This document shows, piece after piece, positions 1 through 7,762 of a stretch of DNA of 35,276 nt; within the stretch, counting starts at the first letter, position 1; the number at the start of each line of letters is the position of its first letter. Origin of the DNA: Duganella phyllosphaerae (GTDB taxonomy: Bacteria > Pseudomonadota > Gammaproteobacteria > Burkholderiales > Burkholderiaceae_D); the NCBI RefSeq assembly GCF_001758785.1, contig NZ_LROM01000103.1:1-35276 (forward strand), written 5' to 3'. The notes beneath the pieces were generated by a model. It saw nothing but the letters and a program-made list of their open reading frames with translations. It was not told the origin of the DNA and made no database searches. The position numbers and the translations under genes are program-made.

Positions 1-1687
1 CGCCCGCCAGCAAGCCCTGGATGCGGCGGCTGGCGGACGGATTTGGAAACTGCGCGAGATAGTCTTGCAGCGTATCGCGCAGCACACCCCACAGTCCCAG
101 CGACAGCGCGTGGTTGCCGTTGGCGATGGCGGCGATCACCTCGCACAGGTTGTTGACGAACAGGCAGTAGCCGATGCGGATCCAGGCCCGCTCGTCGTCG
201 CAGCACAGGGCGGCCAGCGTGGCCGGTTCCAGCGCCATGGCCTGCGCCAGGTGGTGCGCGCGCGGCGCCAGGCGCGTCAGCTCGAGGTCGCGCACGATGA
301 AACTGACCGGCGCACCCTTGGCGTCCAGCCCCACCAGGGTGTTCTGCATGTGCGGCTCGAACGCCAAACCGTGCTCGAACAGCAGGTGCAGCGTGGGGTG
401 TACCGCCGTGCGCGCGTACTGCGCGAACCAGGCGCGCGCCGCCTGTTCCAGGCCCAGGCCGTGGTGCAGCGCATAGCGTTCGATCAGCGCGAACGCGCGC
501 TGCCGCCCCGGCGCGCCGTTACCGAACAGTGCCGCGCACACCACCGGCTGGATCTGCTGGTGCAGCAGGCCGGCCACGCCTTCACGCAGCAGTACGCCGA
601 AGCCGTCTGCGATAGCAGCGTCGGCGCCGGGGATGTCGACGGTGGCGTAGGCCTGTTCATCGAGCACGTGGAAGCCGGGGAAGCGCGCCCGCATCGGCTC
701 GCGCAGAGCGCGATACAGGCGGGTGCCGGTCAGCGCGCCCTGCAGCTCGTGGCGGGCGTTGTTGCGCACGCAGTTGGTGATACGCATATTGAGCGAGAGC
801 TTGATGAACGACGCCGCGTCGGCAGCCAGCAGGGTGCGCACCGAGGCGGTGGTGCGGAAGGCCGCGCCGTGCACGCCCAGGTCGCGCATGGCGCCGCTGC
901 GCAGCGCGGCCGCAATGCCGGGCTGGCGCTGCATCCAGCCGGCCTGCCACGGGTGCATCGGCACGATGGCGCAGCCGTTGTCGGGCGCCAGTCCGCCGGC
1001 CAGGTGATGCAGCGCTTGAACGGCCTGGTCATCGACGCCGTCGCCATGCAGCCATGCCAGCGGCACTTGCAGGTAGTGCAGGCGCAGGCTGGCCTTGTGC
1101 TCGGGCGAATACACGCGCTGCTCGGCGGGCGACCAGTCGGAGCGGCTCTTGGGCGCCGGGTGGAACGGATGCCCGGTGACCAGGCTTTGTTCGCTGTCGA
1201 TGTAGGCCTCCAGCCCCGTCATGGGTGCCCGGCCCAGGAGGGGCGGCTGGTCGGGGTGGCGCGCCAGTACATCGTTCATGGTGGCGATGCTGTCGCCGAT
1301 CTGCTGCAGCAGGTCGTTGTTGAAGGGCGTCTCGGTGCGGCGCGACAGGTCTTCGATGATCAGCGTCGCCACGTCGTGCCATCCGGCCAGGCGCCACGGC
1401 TGCGCGCCGCTGCGCAGGTAGACGTCGGTGGTGTACTCGAAGTTGGCGGTCGCACTCACGTGCAGCACGCCGATCCGCAGCCAGCTGTCCATGCGTGGCA
1501 GCGAAATTTCCAGCACCTGGCCGTGGTGGCCCGGTGGTGCAGCGCTGGCCAGCACGGCCAGCGTATGCTCCTGCAGCGCCACTTCGCGGGCGTAGCAGTT
1601 GATCAGGAGGCGGCTGTGCTGCTGTTCGGCGAAGCGTGCCGGCGCGGAAGCTGGTAGCAATTGGCCGGCGAAGAGCGGAACGTTCAT
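1..1687 (-). CDS. IucA/IucC-family NIS siderophore synthetase, 3' end cut by window edge
   Basis: NIS synthetases are cytoplasmic enzymes that use ATP to condense citrate or a related carboxylate with an amine or alcohol during siderophore assembly. Translating the minus strand from the ATG at 1687 gives an open frame of 562 codons to the window edge. Family members are usually about 580-620 residues, so only the last few dozen residues are missing. The nucleotide-binding signature GHPFHPAPKSR lies near residues 172-182. Further family-like segments are VPMHPWQ and the C-terminal FhuF-like part with EPHMQNTL and FIVRDLE. The start codon overlaps the stop of the MFS gene (ATGA at 1684-1687), so translation is probably coupled. 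It is the second NIS synthetase of the operon. The substrate cannot be read from the sequence. Confidence 0.93.
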   Translation of the reverse strand, partial: MNVPLFAGQLLPASAPARFAEQQHSRLLINCYAREVALQEHTLAVLASAAPPGHHGQVLEISLPRMDSWLRIGVLHVSATANFEYTTDVYLRSGAQPWRLAGWHDVATLIIEDLSRRTETPFNNDLLQQIGDSIATMNDVLARHPDQPPLLGRAPMTGLEAYIDSEQSLVTGHPFHPAPKSRSDWSPAEQRVYSPEHKASLRLHYLQVPLAWLHGDGVDDQAVQALHHLAGGLAPDNGCAIVPMHPWQAGWMQRQPGIAAALRSGAMRDLGVHGAAFRTTASVRTLLAADAASFIKLSLNMRITNCVRNNARHELQGALTGTRLYRALREPMRARFPGFHVLDEQAYATVDIPGADAAIADGFGVLLREGVAGLLHQQIQPVVCAALFGNGAPGRQRAFALIERYALHHGLGLEQAARAWFAQYARTAVHPTLHLLFEHGLAFEPHMQNTLVGLDAKGAPVSFIVRDLELTRLAPRAHHLAQAMALEPATLAALCCDDERAWIRIGYCLFVNNLCEVIAAIANGNHALSLGLWGVLRDTLQDYLAQFPNPSASRRIQGLLAG

Positions 1688-2889
1688 AACAGTTTCCATT
1701 TCAACGAGAAAAACACGGTGGACACCAGCACCGCACCGAGCCACAGTGGCGCGGCGTAGCCCAGCGTGGGCGCCAGCAGGCTGGCAAACAGGCCGGCGCA
1801 GACGGCGCCCCATTTATTCGCCCCTTCCAGCCGGCCGAAGTGGCGGCCGGCACGGGCCGCCTGGGAGCTGGCAGCCGCCAGGGTATTGATGGCGAGGTAG
1901 GCGCCGGTCATGCCGATGCCCATCACCACGCGGCCGGCGATCATCAACGGCAGCGACACCGCCAGCGCCTGCGCCAGCATGCCGACGCAGGTGAGGGCGG
2001 CGTACCGGCCAAGGCTGGCGCGGGCGTTGCCGATGCGTACGCGGCGCCCCAGCGGCCAGGCCAGCAGCAGGAACAGCGCATGCGGCAAGCCGAACAGCAT
2101 GCCCGCCATGGCGGCGTCGATGTCCAGCCGGGTGGCCAGATCGGTGACGAAGTACGGGTACGACAAGACCGTGCCGACCGCGAACAGCGCCTGCAGCCAA
2201 TACAGGCTGGCCGCGCTGACGCCGCACGGGCCGACGTTTGCTGCGCCGTCGTCAAGTGGCTGCGGCTGCGCGCTGGCGCCAGCGGTGCGGACCACCGGTG
2301 GCTCCGGCAGCAGGGCCAGCGCTACGCACGCCACGCCGGGAAACAGCGCCAGGTACAGGAACAGCTTTAGCATGTCGGCGTGGCCGGACAGCAGGCCGAT
2401 CAGGGCCGGTCCGGCAAACAGCGCGGTGCGCGCCGAAGCCTGCATCACGCCCAGCAATGCGGCCAGGCGCGGCGCGGGCAGGCGCTCGGCCAGGAAAGCG
2501 TTGGACGCGGAAAACGTGCCGCCCAGGACGCCTTGCAAGGTCAGGCCGATGGCAAATTCCAGCGGGCTGCGCGCCAGGCCGGTGATGACGAAACTCAGGC
2601 ACAGTCCGGCGTGGGCGCGGATCAGCGAGGCCCGCTTGCCGATGCGGTCGGCCAGCCGTCCCCAGGCCGGGTTGGCCAGTGCGGCAGCGAGCGTGGGCAA
2701 GGTGAAGTACCAGCCGGCCAGCGCCAGCGACGGCGCCTGGCCGGCAAAACTCGATTGCAGGATCTGGGCGTAGAACGGCGGCATGCACAGCGCCGCAAAG
2801 GCGGCGCCGAAATGGCCGGCCACCGTGATCGCGACGGCACGGGCCGGCAGGCTGGCGCCGGCGCTGGCGCTGGCAGGAACCGCGCTCAT
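1684..2889 (-). CDS. MFS transporter, probable siderophore exporter
   Basis: A 401-residue inner-membrane protein with the hydrophobic pattern of a 12-helix major facilitator. The first half carries the MFS-type loop GRLADRIGKR near residue 80. A polar linker of about 25 residues near the middle (around residues 215-240) separates the two halves. The same frame stays open far upstream inside the preceding NIS gene, but the ATG at 2889 is the credible start: it begins a plausible MFS N-terminus and overlaps the upstream stop as ATGA (2886-2889). Its own stop overlaps the next NIS synthetase in the same way. The NIS-MFS-NIS order is known from staphyloferrin B-, achromobactin- and vibrioferrin-type clusters, where the MFS protein exports the siderophore. 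Export rather than import is therefore inferred from context. Confidence 0.9.
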   Translation of the reverse strand: MSAVPASASAGASLPARAVAITVAGHFGAAFAALCMPPFYAQILQSSFAGQAPSLALAGWYFTLPTLAAALANPAWGRLADRIGKRASLIRAHAGLCLSFVITGLARSPLEFAIGLTLQGVLGGTFSASNAFLAERLPAPRLAALLGVMQASARTALFAGPALIGLLSGHADMLKLFLYLALFPGVACVALALLPEPPVVRTAGASAQPQPLDDGAANVGPCGVSAASLYWLQALFAVGTVLSYPYFVTDLATRLDIDAAMAGMLFGLPHALFLLLAWPLGRRVRIGNARASLGRYAALTCVGMLAQALAVSLPLMIAGRVVMGIGMTGAYLAINTLAAASSQAARAGRHFGRLEGANKWGAVCAGLFASLLAPTLGYAAPLWLGAVLVSTVFFSLKWKLL

Positions 2890-4751
2890 AACCGGCCGTC
2901 GCCGTCTGGCGCCGGGGTCGGCAATTGAGTTGGCAAGTGAGTTGGCAAGTGAGTTGTCATCTGAGTTGGCAACTTGGCTGGCACGCCGGTGGCATCCGGG
3001 TGGAGGCTGCTTAGAGGACTGGCGACCGTGCGCAGGCGCTGGCTGCTCCAGCCGAGCAGGCGGCGCGCGGCCAGGCATTCGATGCGGACCTGGCCGCCCA
3101 GCAGGTCGAACTGCGCGTGCACCGGCGCCATGGCCGGAAACAGTGCCTGGTAGCCGGCGATGCTGGCGGCGGCCTGGCGCCAGAACAGCGCCTCCGGGTA
3201 GCTGCAATGCTGCTGCAGCTGCCAGGCCAGCTCGCCCAGGTTGATGAAGAACAGTACTTCCAGAAGATAGTCGCGCGCCTCGGCCGTCCCGGAAAACAGG
3301 AAGCCGCCGCTGGCATTGAGGGCGTTGCGATAGGCCGGCGCTGCGCGCAATGCCGCCAGCTGGTCGGCGCCGGTGGCGCCGTCGAGGTAATGCAGGCCGC
3401 CCGGCAGGTCGCGCATGGCGATGCGGCGCGGCAGGCCGTCGCGCAGGATCAGCAGGGTGTTCTGGGCGTGGCATTCGAGCAGCACGCCGTGCGCCATCAT
3501 CAGGTGCAGCAGCGGCGGCGCGGCCGCTTCCAGCAGCGCGGCCACCCACTGCTCCACGCCATGCCGGTCCAGCCACGGTGCGATGGTGAGTGCGCCGTCG
3601 GCGTCCTGCGTGGTCAGCGCGGTCATCGGAAACACCTGTTCGCCCGCGTCCAGCACCGACTGCGGCGACTGGCGCCAGATCGCGCCCAGCAAACCGTAGG
3701 CGCCGCTGCGCTGGTGCGAGGCGTTCACCGTAATGCCGGCCGGCTCCGCCAGGATCGCCAGGCGCGGCCCTTGCGCCAGGAAGGGATCGGCAGCGCACAC
3801 GCCTTGCAGCCAGGCCGAGATGATGGGGGCGTTGTGCACATGGTGGTCCGACAGGATGCGATCGGCCGAGCTGTTGGCGATGGACAGCGGCAGCTTGAGG
3901 TTGTGCCGGTGGTCACCCTGGAGGCTGCTGAGCGAGCGGATCGATTGCTGCGCCAGCCAGTTGCCGCCGCCTTGGCCCAGGTGCAGCAGCGTGCCATCGG
4001 CCAGCCAGCCGGCAAAGTGCAGGGCGAGGGCGTGGTCCCATTGCCATGGATGGACCGGCAGCAGCCGGTAACGCGCGGGTGGGTGACCCTGCGCTTCGAT
4101 CTCGCCGCGCAGCCGGCGGTACTCCGGCGTGCCCAGTTGCGCTTCGACGAAGCTCTCGTAGTCGAGGCCATCGAGGGTATGGGTGCTGCTCGCTGCCACC
4201 GCGATGGCTAGCCACACCAGGGCGAACGGTTGCGCGTGTTCGGGTGCGTAGCGCAGGTTGTCCTGCACGCTGAAGCCGATGCGCGAGCGAAAGCACGGGT
4301 GGTAGGGGTGGCCGTCGCCGAGCTGCGCCTCCTGCAGCGCGTATGGCGATGCCAGGGTAGCGTGCGCAGGGGCCGCCAACGCCCAGGCCTGGTTCAGGGC
4401 CGTGTGGCGCAGCTCGTTGATGAACTGGCGCAGCGCCGACGGCGCCGGTTGCAAGTGGCGCACCAGCGCGCTGACGACACCGTCGATATCGTCCGGTGGC
4501 GCGGCGCCCGGCTGTGTGCTGCGCAACGCGCCCTCCAGGCGCAGCCGGTCGAAGCCGCCGTGGTGGGCGATGTCGATGTGGTAGCTCCTGGCTTGTCCGT
4601 GATCATCGCGGCCGTCGAGCCGCAGTCGGGCGCCGCCCGCTTCGATGGCGCCTTGCAGGCATCCTTCGTTCCAGAATGCTTCGATCCATTGGCGCACGGT
4701 GCGGGTGTGGGCGGCGGGGTAGTGCGGTGCGAATGACTGGGTCGGTTGCAT
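2886..4751 (-). CDS. IucA/IucC-family NIS siderophore synthetase, first gene of the operon
   Basis: A complete 621-residue NIS synthetase. The ATP-binding signature appears as GHPYHPCFRSRIG near residues 147-159, followed by LPVHPWQWDHA near residue 230, the SIANSSADR segment, and a C-terminal FhuF-like part with HAQNTLLIL and IAMRDL. It should condense a carboxylate and an amine or alcohol in the cytoplasm. The ATG at 4751 has no clear Shine-Dalgarno sequence, but an in-frame stop lies just upstream, so no longer start exists. The last 30 or so residues are odd: a Leu-Pro-Thr-rich tail produced by a 12-bp tandem repeat, unlike the rest of the protein and probably not part of the catalytic fold. 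It is transcribed from a promoter at about 4796-4824 next to a Fur-like box, so iron repression is likely. Confidence 0.93.
   Translation of the reverse strand: MQPTQSFAPHYPAAHTRTVRQWIEAFWNEGCLQGAIEAGGARLRLDGRDDHGQARSYHIDIAHHGGFDRLRLEGALRSTQPGAAPPDDIDGVVSALVRHLQPAPSALRQFINELRHTALNQAWALAAPAHATLASPYALQEAQLGDGHPYHPCFRSRIGFSVQDNLRYAPEHAQPFALVWLAIAVAASSTHTLDGLDYESFVEAQLGTPEYRRLRGEIEAQGHPPARYRLLPVHPWQWDHALALHFAGWLADGTLLHLGQGGGNWLAQQSIRSLSSLQGDHRHNLKLPLSIANSSADRILSDHHVHNAPIISAWLQGVCAADPFLAQGPRLAILAEPAGITVNASHQRSGAYGLLGAIWRQSPQSVLDAGEQVFPMTALTTQDADGALTIAPWLDRHGVEQWVAALLEAAAPPLLHLMMAHGVLLECHAQNTLLILRDGLPRRIAMRDLPGGLHYLDGATGADQLAALRAAPAYRNALNASGGFLFSGTAEARDYLLEVLFFINLGELAWQLQQHCSYPEALFWRQAAASIAGYQALFPAMAPVHAQFDLLGGQVRIECLAARRLLGWSSQRLRTVASPLSSLHPDATGVPAKLPTQMTTHLPTHLPTQLPTPAPDGDGRL
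2927..2974 (-). repeat. 12-bp in-frame tandem repeat in the 3' end of the NIS gene
   Basis: Four consecutive 12-bp units. The first two are identical (gagttggcaagt on the plus strand) and the third and fourth differ at a few positions. Because 12 bp equals four codons, the array adds LPTQ, MTTH, LPTH and LPTQ-type blocks to the C-terminus without shifting the frame. Copy number could change by slippage without harming translation or the ATGA junction with the MFS gene. Confidence 0.85.
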
Positions 4752-4795
4752 GGAAGGATATCAATGAGTGAAGGTTGCCTGATTGCTATGCGGCC

Positions 4796-4824
4796 ACAAT
4801 AAAGTTTCATGTTGTGACTGTCAA
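4796..4824 (-). promoter_or_regulatory. Sigma-70 promoter of the siderophore operon
   Basis: Read on the minus strand, a perfect -35 hexamer TTGACA (4819-4824) is followed after exactly 17 bp by TATTGT (4796-4801), a 4/6 match to the -10 consensus. Transcription would start near 4789, about 40 nt before the NIS start codon at 4751. The Fur-like box begins two bases upstream of the -35 element. Confidence 0.7.
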
Positions 4825-4825
4825 T

Positions 4826-4844
4826 GAAAATGATAATGATTCGT
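4826..4844. promoter_or_regulatory. Fur-like box
   Basis: The 19 bases at 4826-4844 match the classical Fur consensus GATAATGATAATCATTATC at 14 of 19 positions, with the core AATGATAAT intact. The box abuts the -35 of the minus-strand siderophore promoter and lies about 100 bp upstream of the divergent gene at 4947, so iron-loaded Fur could affect both directions. The match was counted by eye; binding is inference. Confidence 0.65.
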
Positions 4845-4946
4845 ATTTATACTGTTGGTTAGAATACGATCCCATCCGTGCGATGGAAGACATACCATCA
4901 GGCCGCGCCGTGTAACGATGTTATTTTTAGACATTGTTGCCAGAAA

Positions 4947-6269
4947 ATGAACAGGATCGCGCTACCCGCCAGCACTGCCGCCACGCGCAAGCTGCTGACC
5001 GAGCTGCAGAGGCAGTCGTTCGACTACTTCGTTACCGAAACCAACCCGGCCAACGGCCTGGTGCGCGATAAAACCGCCGGCGCCGGCTGGCCCGCCAGCA
5101 TCGCGGCAGTCGGCATGGCGCTCACCTGTTACCCGATCGCGGTCGAACGCGGCTTCATGCCGCGCGTGGATGCCATCGCCCGCACCCTGGCCACCTTGCG
5201 TTTTTTTGCTGCCAGCGAGCAGAGCGAAGCGCCCACCGCCACCGGCTACAAGGGTTTCTACTATCACTTCCTCGACATGGAGACCGGCGCGCGGGCGCGC
5301 GACTGCGAGCTATCGAGCATCGACACCGCGCTGCTGATCGCCGGTGTGCTGGCCACGGTCGAATATTTCGCTGGCGACGACCAGCAGGAGCGCGAGATCC
5401 GCGAGTTGGGCGACCTGCTGTACCGCCGCGTGGACTGGCAATGGATGCGCCGCCGCAAGCGCTTGCTGTGCCACGGCTGGAAACCGGGCAAAGGTTTCCT
5501 GCGCTGGCACTGGGAGGGTTACGACGAGGCGCTGATCCTGTACGTGCTGGCGCTCGGTTCGCCCACGTACCCTATCGAGCGCGACAGTTACGACGCCTGG
5601 GCTGCCAGCTACGAGTGGAAGACCATCTACGGCATCGAGTACCTGTACGCGGGGCCGCTGTTCATCCACCAGATGTCGCACGTGTGGCTCGATACGCGCG
5701 GCATCCGCGACCATGCCATGCGCGCCCACGACCTCGACTATTTCGAGAACAGCCGCCGCGCCACGCTGGTCCAGCAACGCTACGCGATCGAAAACCCGCT
5801 CGGCTTCCCCGAATACGATGCGCTGCACTGGGGCATCTCGGCCTGCGACGGCCCCGGTCCCGGCACGCGCAAGATCGGTGGAGTGCAGCGCAAGTTTTAC
5901 GACTACACCGCCCGCGCCGTGCCGTATGGCCCCGACGATGGCACCCTGGCGCCGTGGGCGGTGGCAGCTTCCTTGCCGTTTGCGCCCGAGATCGTGCTGC
6001 CCACCATCGCCCACTACCAGGCGATGGACCTGCACGAGGACCGGTCTTGCGGTTTCAAACCATCGTTTTCCACCGTGTTCCACCAGGCGCGCGGCGGTTG
6101 CGTGCGCTGGGTGTCGCCGTACCACTTCGGTATCGACAAGGGCCCGGCCATCATCATGGCCGACAACTACCTGCACGATTTCATTTGGCGCCTGATGCGC
6201 GGCAACGCTTGCATCCGCACCGGCTTGCTGCGCGCAGGCTTCGACGGCGGCTGGCTGGAGCAACAATAA
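4947..6269 (+). CDS. Glucoamylase-like (PF10091/GH144-like) glycan-active protein
   Basis: About 440 residues with the pattern of the bacterial glucoamylase-like family, which includes GH144 endo-beta-1,2-glucanases. Typical segments are SFDYFVTETNPANGLVRDK at the N-terminus, GFYYHFLDMETG, the acidic-aromatic WHWEGYDEALILYVLALGSPT, GPLFIHQMSHVWLD, and a C-terminal GIDKGPAIIMADN. The fold would be an (alpha/alpha)6 barrel. I chose the ATG at 4947; a GTG at 4878 would add 23 residues with no family resemblance. Neither start has a good ribosome site. Unlike many relatives it has no visible signal peptide, suggesting a cytoplasmic enzyme acting on imported or internal oligosaccharides, perhaps osmoregulated beta-glucans. 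It is divergent from the siderophore operon. Specificity is inferred only at family level. Confidence 0.75.
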   Translation: MNRIALPASTAATRKLLTELQRQSFDYFVTETNPANGLVRDKTAGAGWPASIAAVGMALTCYPIAVERGFMPRVDAIARTLATLRFFAASEQSEAPTATGYKGFYYHFLDMETGARARDCELSSIDTALLIAGVLATVEYFAGDDQQEREIRELGDLLYRRVDWQWMRRRKRLLCHGWKPGKGFLRWHWEGYDEALILYVLALGSPTYPIERDSYDAWAASYEWKTIYGIEYLYAGPLFIHQMSHVWLDTRGIRDHAMRAHDLDYFENSRRATLVQQRYAIENPLGFPEYDALHWGISACDGPGPGTRKIGGVQRKFYDYTARAVPYGPDDGTLAPWAVAASLPFAPEIVLPTIAHYQAMDLHEDRSCGFKPSFSTVFHQARGGCVRWVSPYHFGIDKGPAIIMADNYLHDFIWRLMRGNACIRTGLLRAGFDGGWLEQQ

Positions 6270-6318
6270 AGGCGACAGGCACGCTACAATCGCGCCTTTG
6301 TCCGCTTGCCTTGCCGCC

Positions 6319-7095
6319 ATGACCATTCCCGATCCGATACTTGCCGCGCTCGAAGGCGCCCACGCTTCCTGGCGTCCCCTGTTAATCGAGGGCCTGCAAG
6401 CGGTCATGCACGCCACGCCCGCTTACCTGCCGCAACTGGCAGTCGACGAGTATCTGCCCACCGAAGGCCGCTTGTTTGCCGCGTTTGCCCTGCCGCTGGA
6501 CCAGGTGCGCTACGTGCTGGTGGGCGAGGGCCCGTATCCGCGCGCGGCCAGCGCCACCGGCGTCTGTTTCATGGACGGCGCCGTCGGCAGCTTGTGGTCG
6601 AGCGAGACGGGCGGTGGCCTGTCGAAAGCGGTGAACAAGGCCACGTCGCTGCGCAACTTCATGAAGATGCTGTTGGTGGCCGATGGGCAACTGCAACGCG
6701 ACAACACCGCCGGCGACGCCATGGCGGCCGTATCGGCCCTTGCGCGCAGCGGCGCCGGCACCCATATCCAGAGCCTGGACGAGATGCAGCGCAAGCTCAC
6801 CAGCCAGGGCTTTTTGTTGCTGAACGCGTCGCTGGTGTTCCGCAGCCACGTGGCGCCGGTCAAGGATGCCAAGGCGTGGCTGCCGTTTTTCGAGACCGTC
6901 ATGGCTGGCCTGGCTGCGCAATCGAGCACGACGCCCACCATGATTTTATGGGGCAAGATCGCCGAATTGCTGAGGAAATTGCCGGTTATGCAAGAGTTTC
7001 CACAGATCGTGGCCGAGCACCCGTACAACCTGAGTTTCATTGCCAACCAGGATATGCATGCGCTGTTCGCACCGATGCAGCTATTGAAGGCCTGA
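6319..7095 (+). CDS. Uracil-DNA-glycosylase-like protein with altered catalytic motif
   Basis: A 258-residue protein resembling family 1 uracil-DNA glycosylases. The order of motifs fits: VLVGEGPYP at residues 66-74 in place of the water-activating GQDPYH motif, then GFLLLNASLVFR at residues 164-175 (the LLLN block), WGKIAELL near 211, and HPYNLSF at 234-240 in place of HPSPLS. The catalytic Asp of GQDPY is Gly71 here, and the following His is Pro74, whereas the late motif keeps its His234. Hydrolytic activity of the standard type is therefore doubtful; it may bind DNA, act by another mechanism, or have a different role. The ATG at 6319 is preferred over a TTG at 6298. No strong ribosome site is visible. 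Confidence 0.7.
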   Translation: MTIPDPILAALEGAHASWRPLLIEGLQAVMHATPAYLPQLAVDEYLPTEGRLFAAFALPLDQVRYVLVGEGPYPRAASATGVCFMDGAVGSLWSSETGGGLSKAVNKATSLRNFMKMLLVADGQLQRDNTAGDAMAAVSALARSGAGTHIQSLDEMQRKLTSQGFLLLNASLVFRSHVAPVKDAKAWLPFFETVMAGLAAQSSTTPTMILWGKIAELLRKLPVMQEFPQIVAEHPYNLSFIANQDMHALFAPMQLLKA

Positions 7096-7144
7096 TCGCT
7101 GGTGGAAACCGGGGGCAGACCGGCAAGCTTCGATAAAGTTTGGT

Positions 7145-7169
7145 ATACTTGACTAATTCGATCAACTAC
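7145..7169 (+). promoter_or_regulatory. IscR type 1 binding site
   Basis: The 25 bases at 7145-7169 fit the Escherichia coli IscR type 1 consensus (ATASYYGACT RWWWY AGTCRRSTAT) at 22 of 25 positions, failing only at positions 16, 17 and 25. It lies 65 bp upstream of iscR. By analogy, 2Fe-2S-loaded IscR would bind here and repress its own operon when clusters are plentiful. A TATACT at 7144-7149 could be a -10 hexamer overlapping the site, but no good -35 accompanies it. Confidence 0.8.
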
Positions 7170-7233
7170 TCAGGCTTAAGTCAGTGCCGGGCAGGGAAGT
7201 GAAGGTCGATATTTTAACCGAACCGAGGTAGTG

Positions 7234-7716
7234 ATGCGTCTGACCACTAAAGGCCGTTTTGCTGTGACTGCAATGATAGACCTGGCCTTGCGCCAAGGCA
7301 AAGGCCCGGTCACGCTCTCGGGCATCAGCCAGCGCCAGGCCATTTCGCTGTCGTACCTGGAGCAGTTGTTCGGCAAGTTGCGCCGCCACGAAATCGTCGA
7401 ATCGATCCGTGGCCCGGGCGGTGGTTACAGCCTGGCCCGGCGCGCGGACAAAGTCACGGTGGCCGACATCATCATCGCCGTCGATGAGCCGCTCGACGCC
7501 ACCCAGTGTGGCGGCAAGGAAAATTGCCACGGGGCGGACGCCGCCAGTGGCGTGCGTTGCATGACCCACGAGCTGTGGGCCACGCTCAACGAAAAAATGG
7601 TTGATTACCTCGATTCCGTGTCGCTGCAGGATCTGGTCGATCAACAGAAGCAAAAGCATGCCGACCAGAGCGTGGTAGTCATGCACCGCAATGAAAACCA
7701 GGCCGCATTGGGTTGA
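7234..7716 (+). CDS. iscR: Fe-S cluster assembly regulator IscR (Rrf2 family)
   Basis: A 160-residue cytoplasmic transcription factor that senses Fe-S status through a 2Fe-2S cluster. The N-terminal winged helix begins MRLTTKGRFAV, with the recognition part ISLSYLEQLFGKLR and the wing RGPGGGYSLAR. The cluster ligands are Cys92, Cys98, Cys109 and His112. Relative to E. coli (Cys92, Cys98, Cys104, His107) the last spacing is five residues longer. I start at the ATG at 7234, which has GAGG a few bases upstream, rather than the adjacent GTG at 7231. It heads the isc operon and is probably autorepressed through the site at 7145-7169. Confidence 0.97.
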   Translation: MRLTTKGRFAVTAMIDLALRQGKGPVTLSGISQRQAISLSYLEQLFGKLRRHEIVESIRGPGGGYSLARRADKVTVADIIIAVDEPLDATQCGGKENCHGADAASGVRCMTHELWATLNEKMVDYLDSVSLQDLVDQQKQKHADQSVVVMHRNENQAALG

Positions 7717-7762
7717 GCGATTGCTTGCCAGGCTAAAAACAAAAGATGAACGGAGTTACCAG

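Noticed and set aside
65..1657. A 530-codon plus-strand frame opposite the second NIS gene
   Set aside because: It is an antisense shadow of a GC-rich gene. The minus-strand reading carries the IucA/IucC motifs; this one has only Gln/Arg/Val-rich sequence.
2927..2974. The 12-bp repeats as a CRISPR array or plasmid iteron cluster
   Set aside because: There are no spacers, the units are contiguous and in frame inside a coding sequence, and no cas or rep gene is near.
1684..3798. A 704-codon minus-strand frame extending the MFS gene upstream
   Set aside because: The upstream part is the wrong frame of the NIS synthetase gene. It is Arg/Pro/Ala-rich with no family pattern, and the ATG at 2889 has the operon's ATGA overlap.
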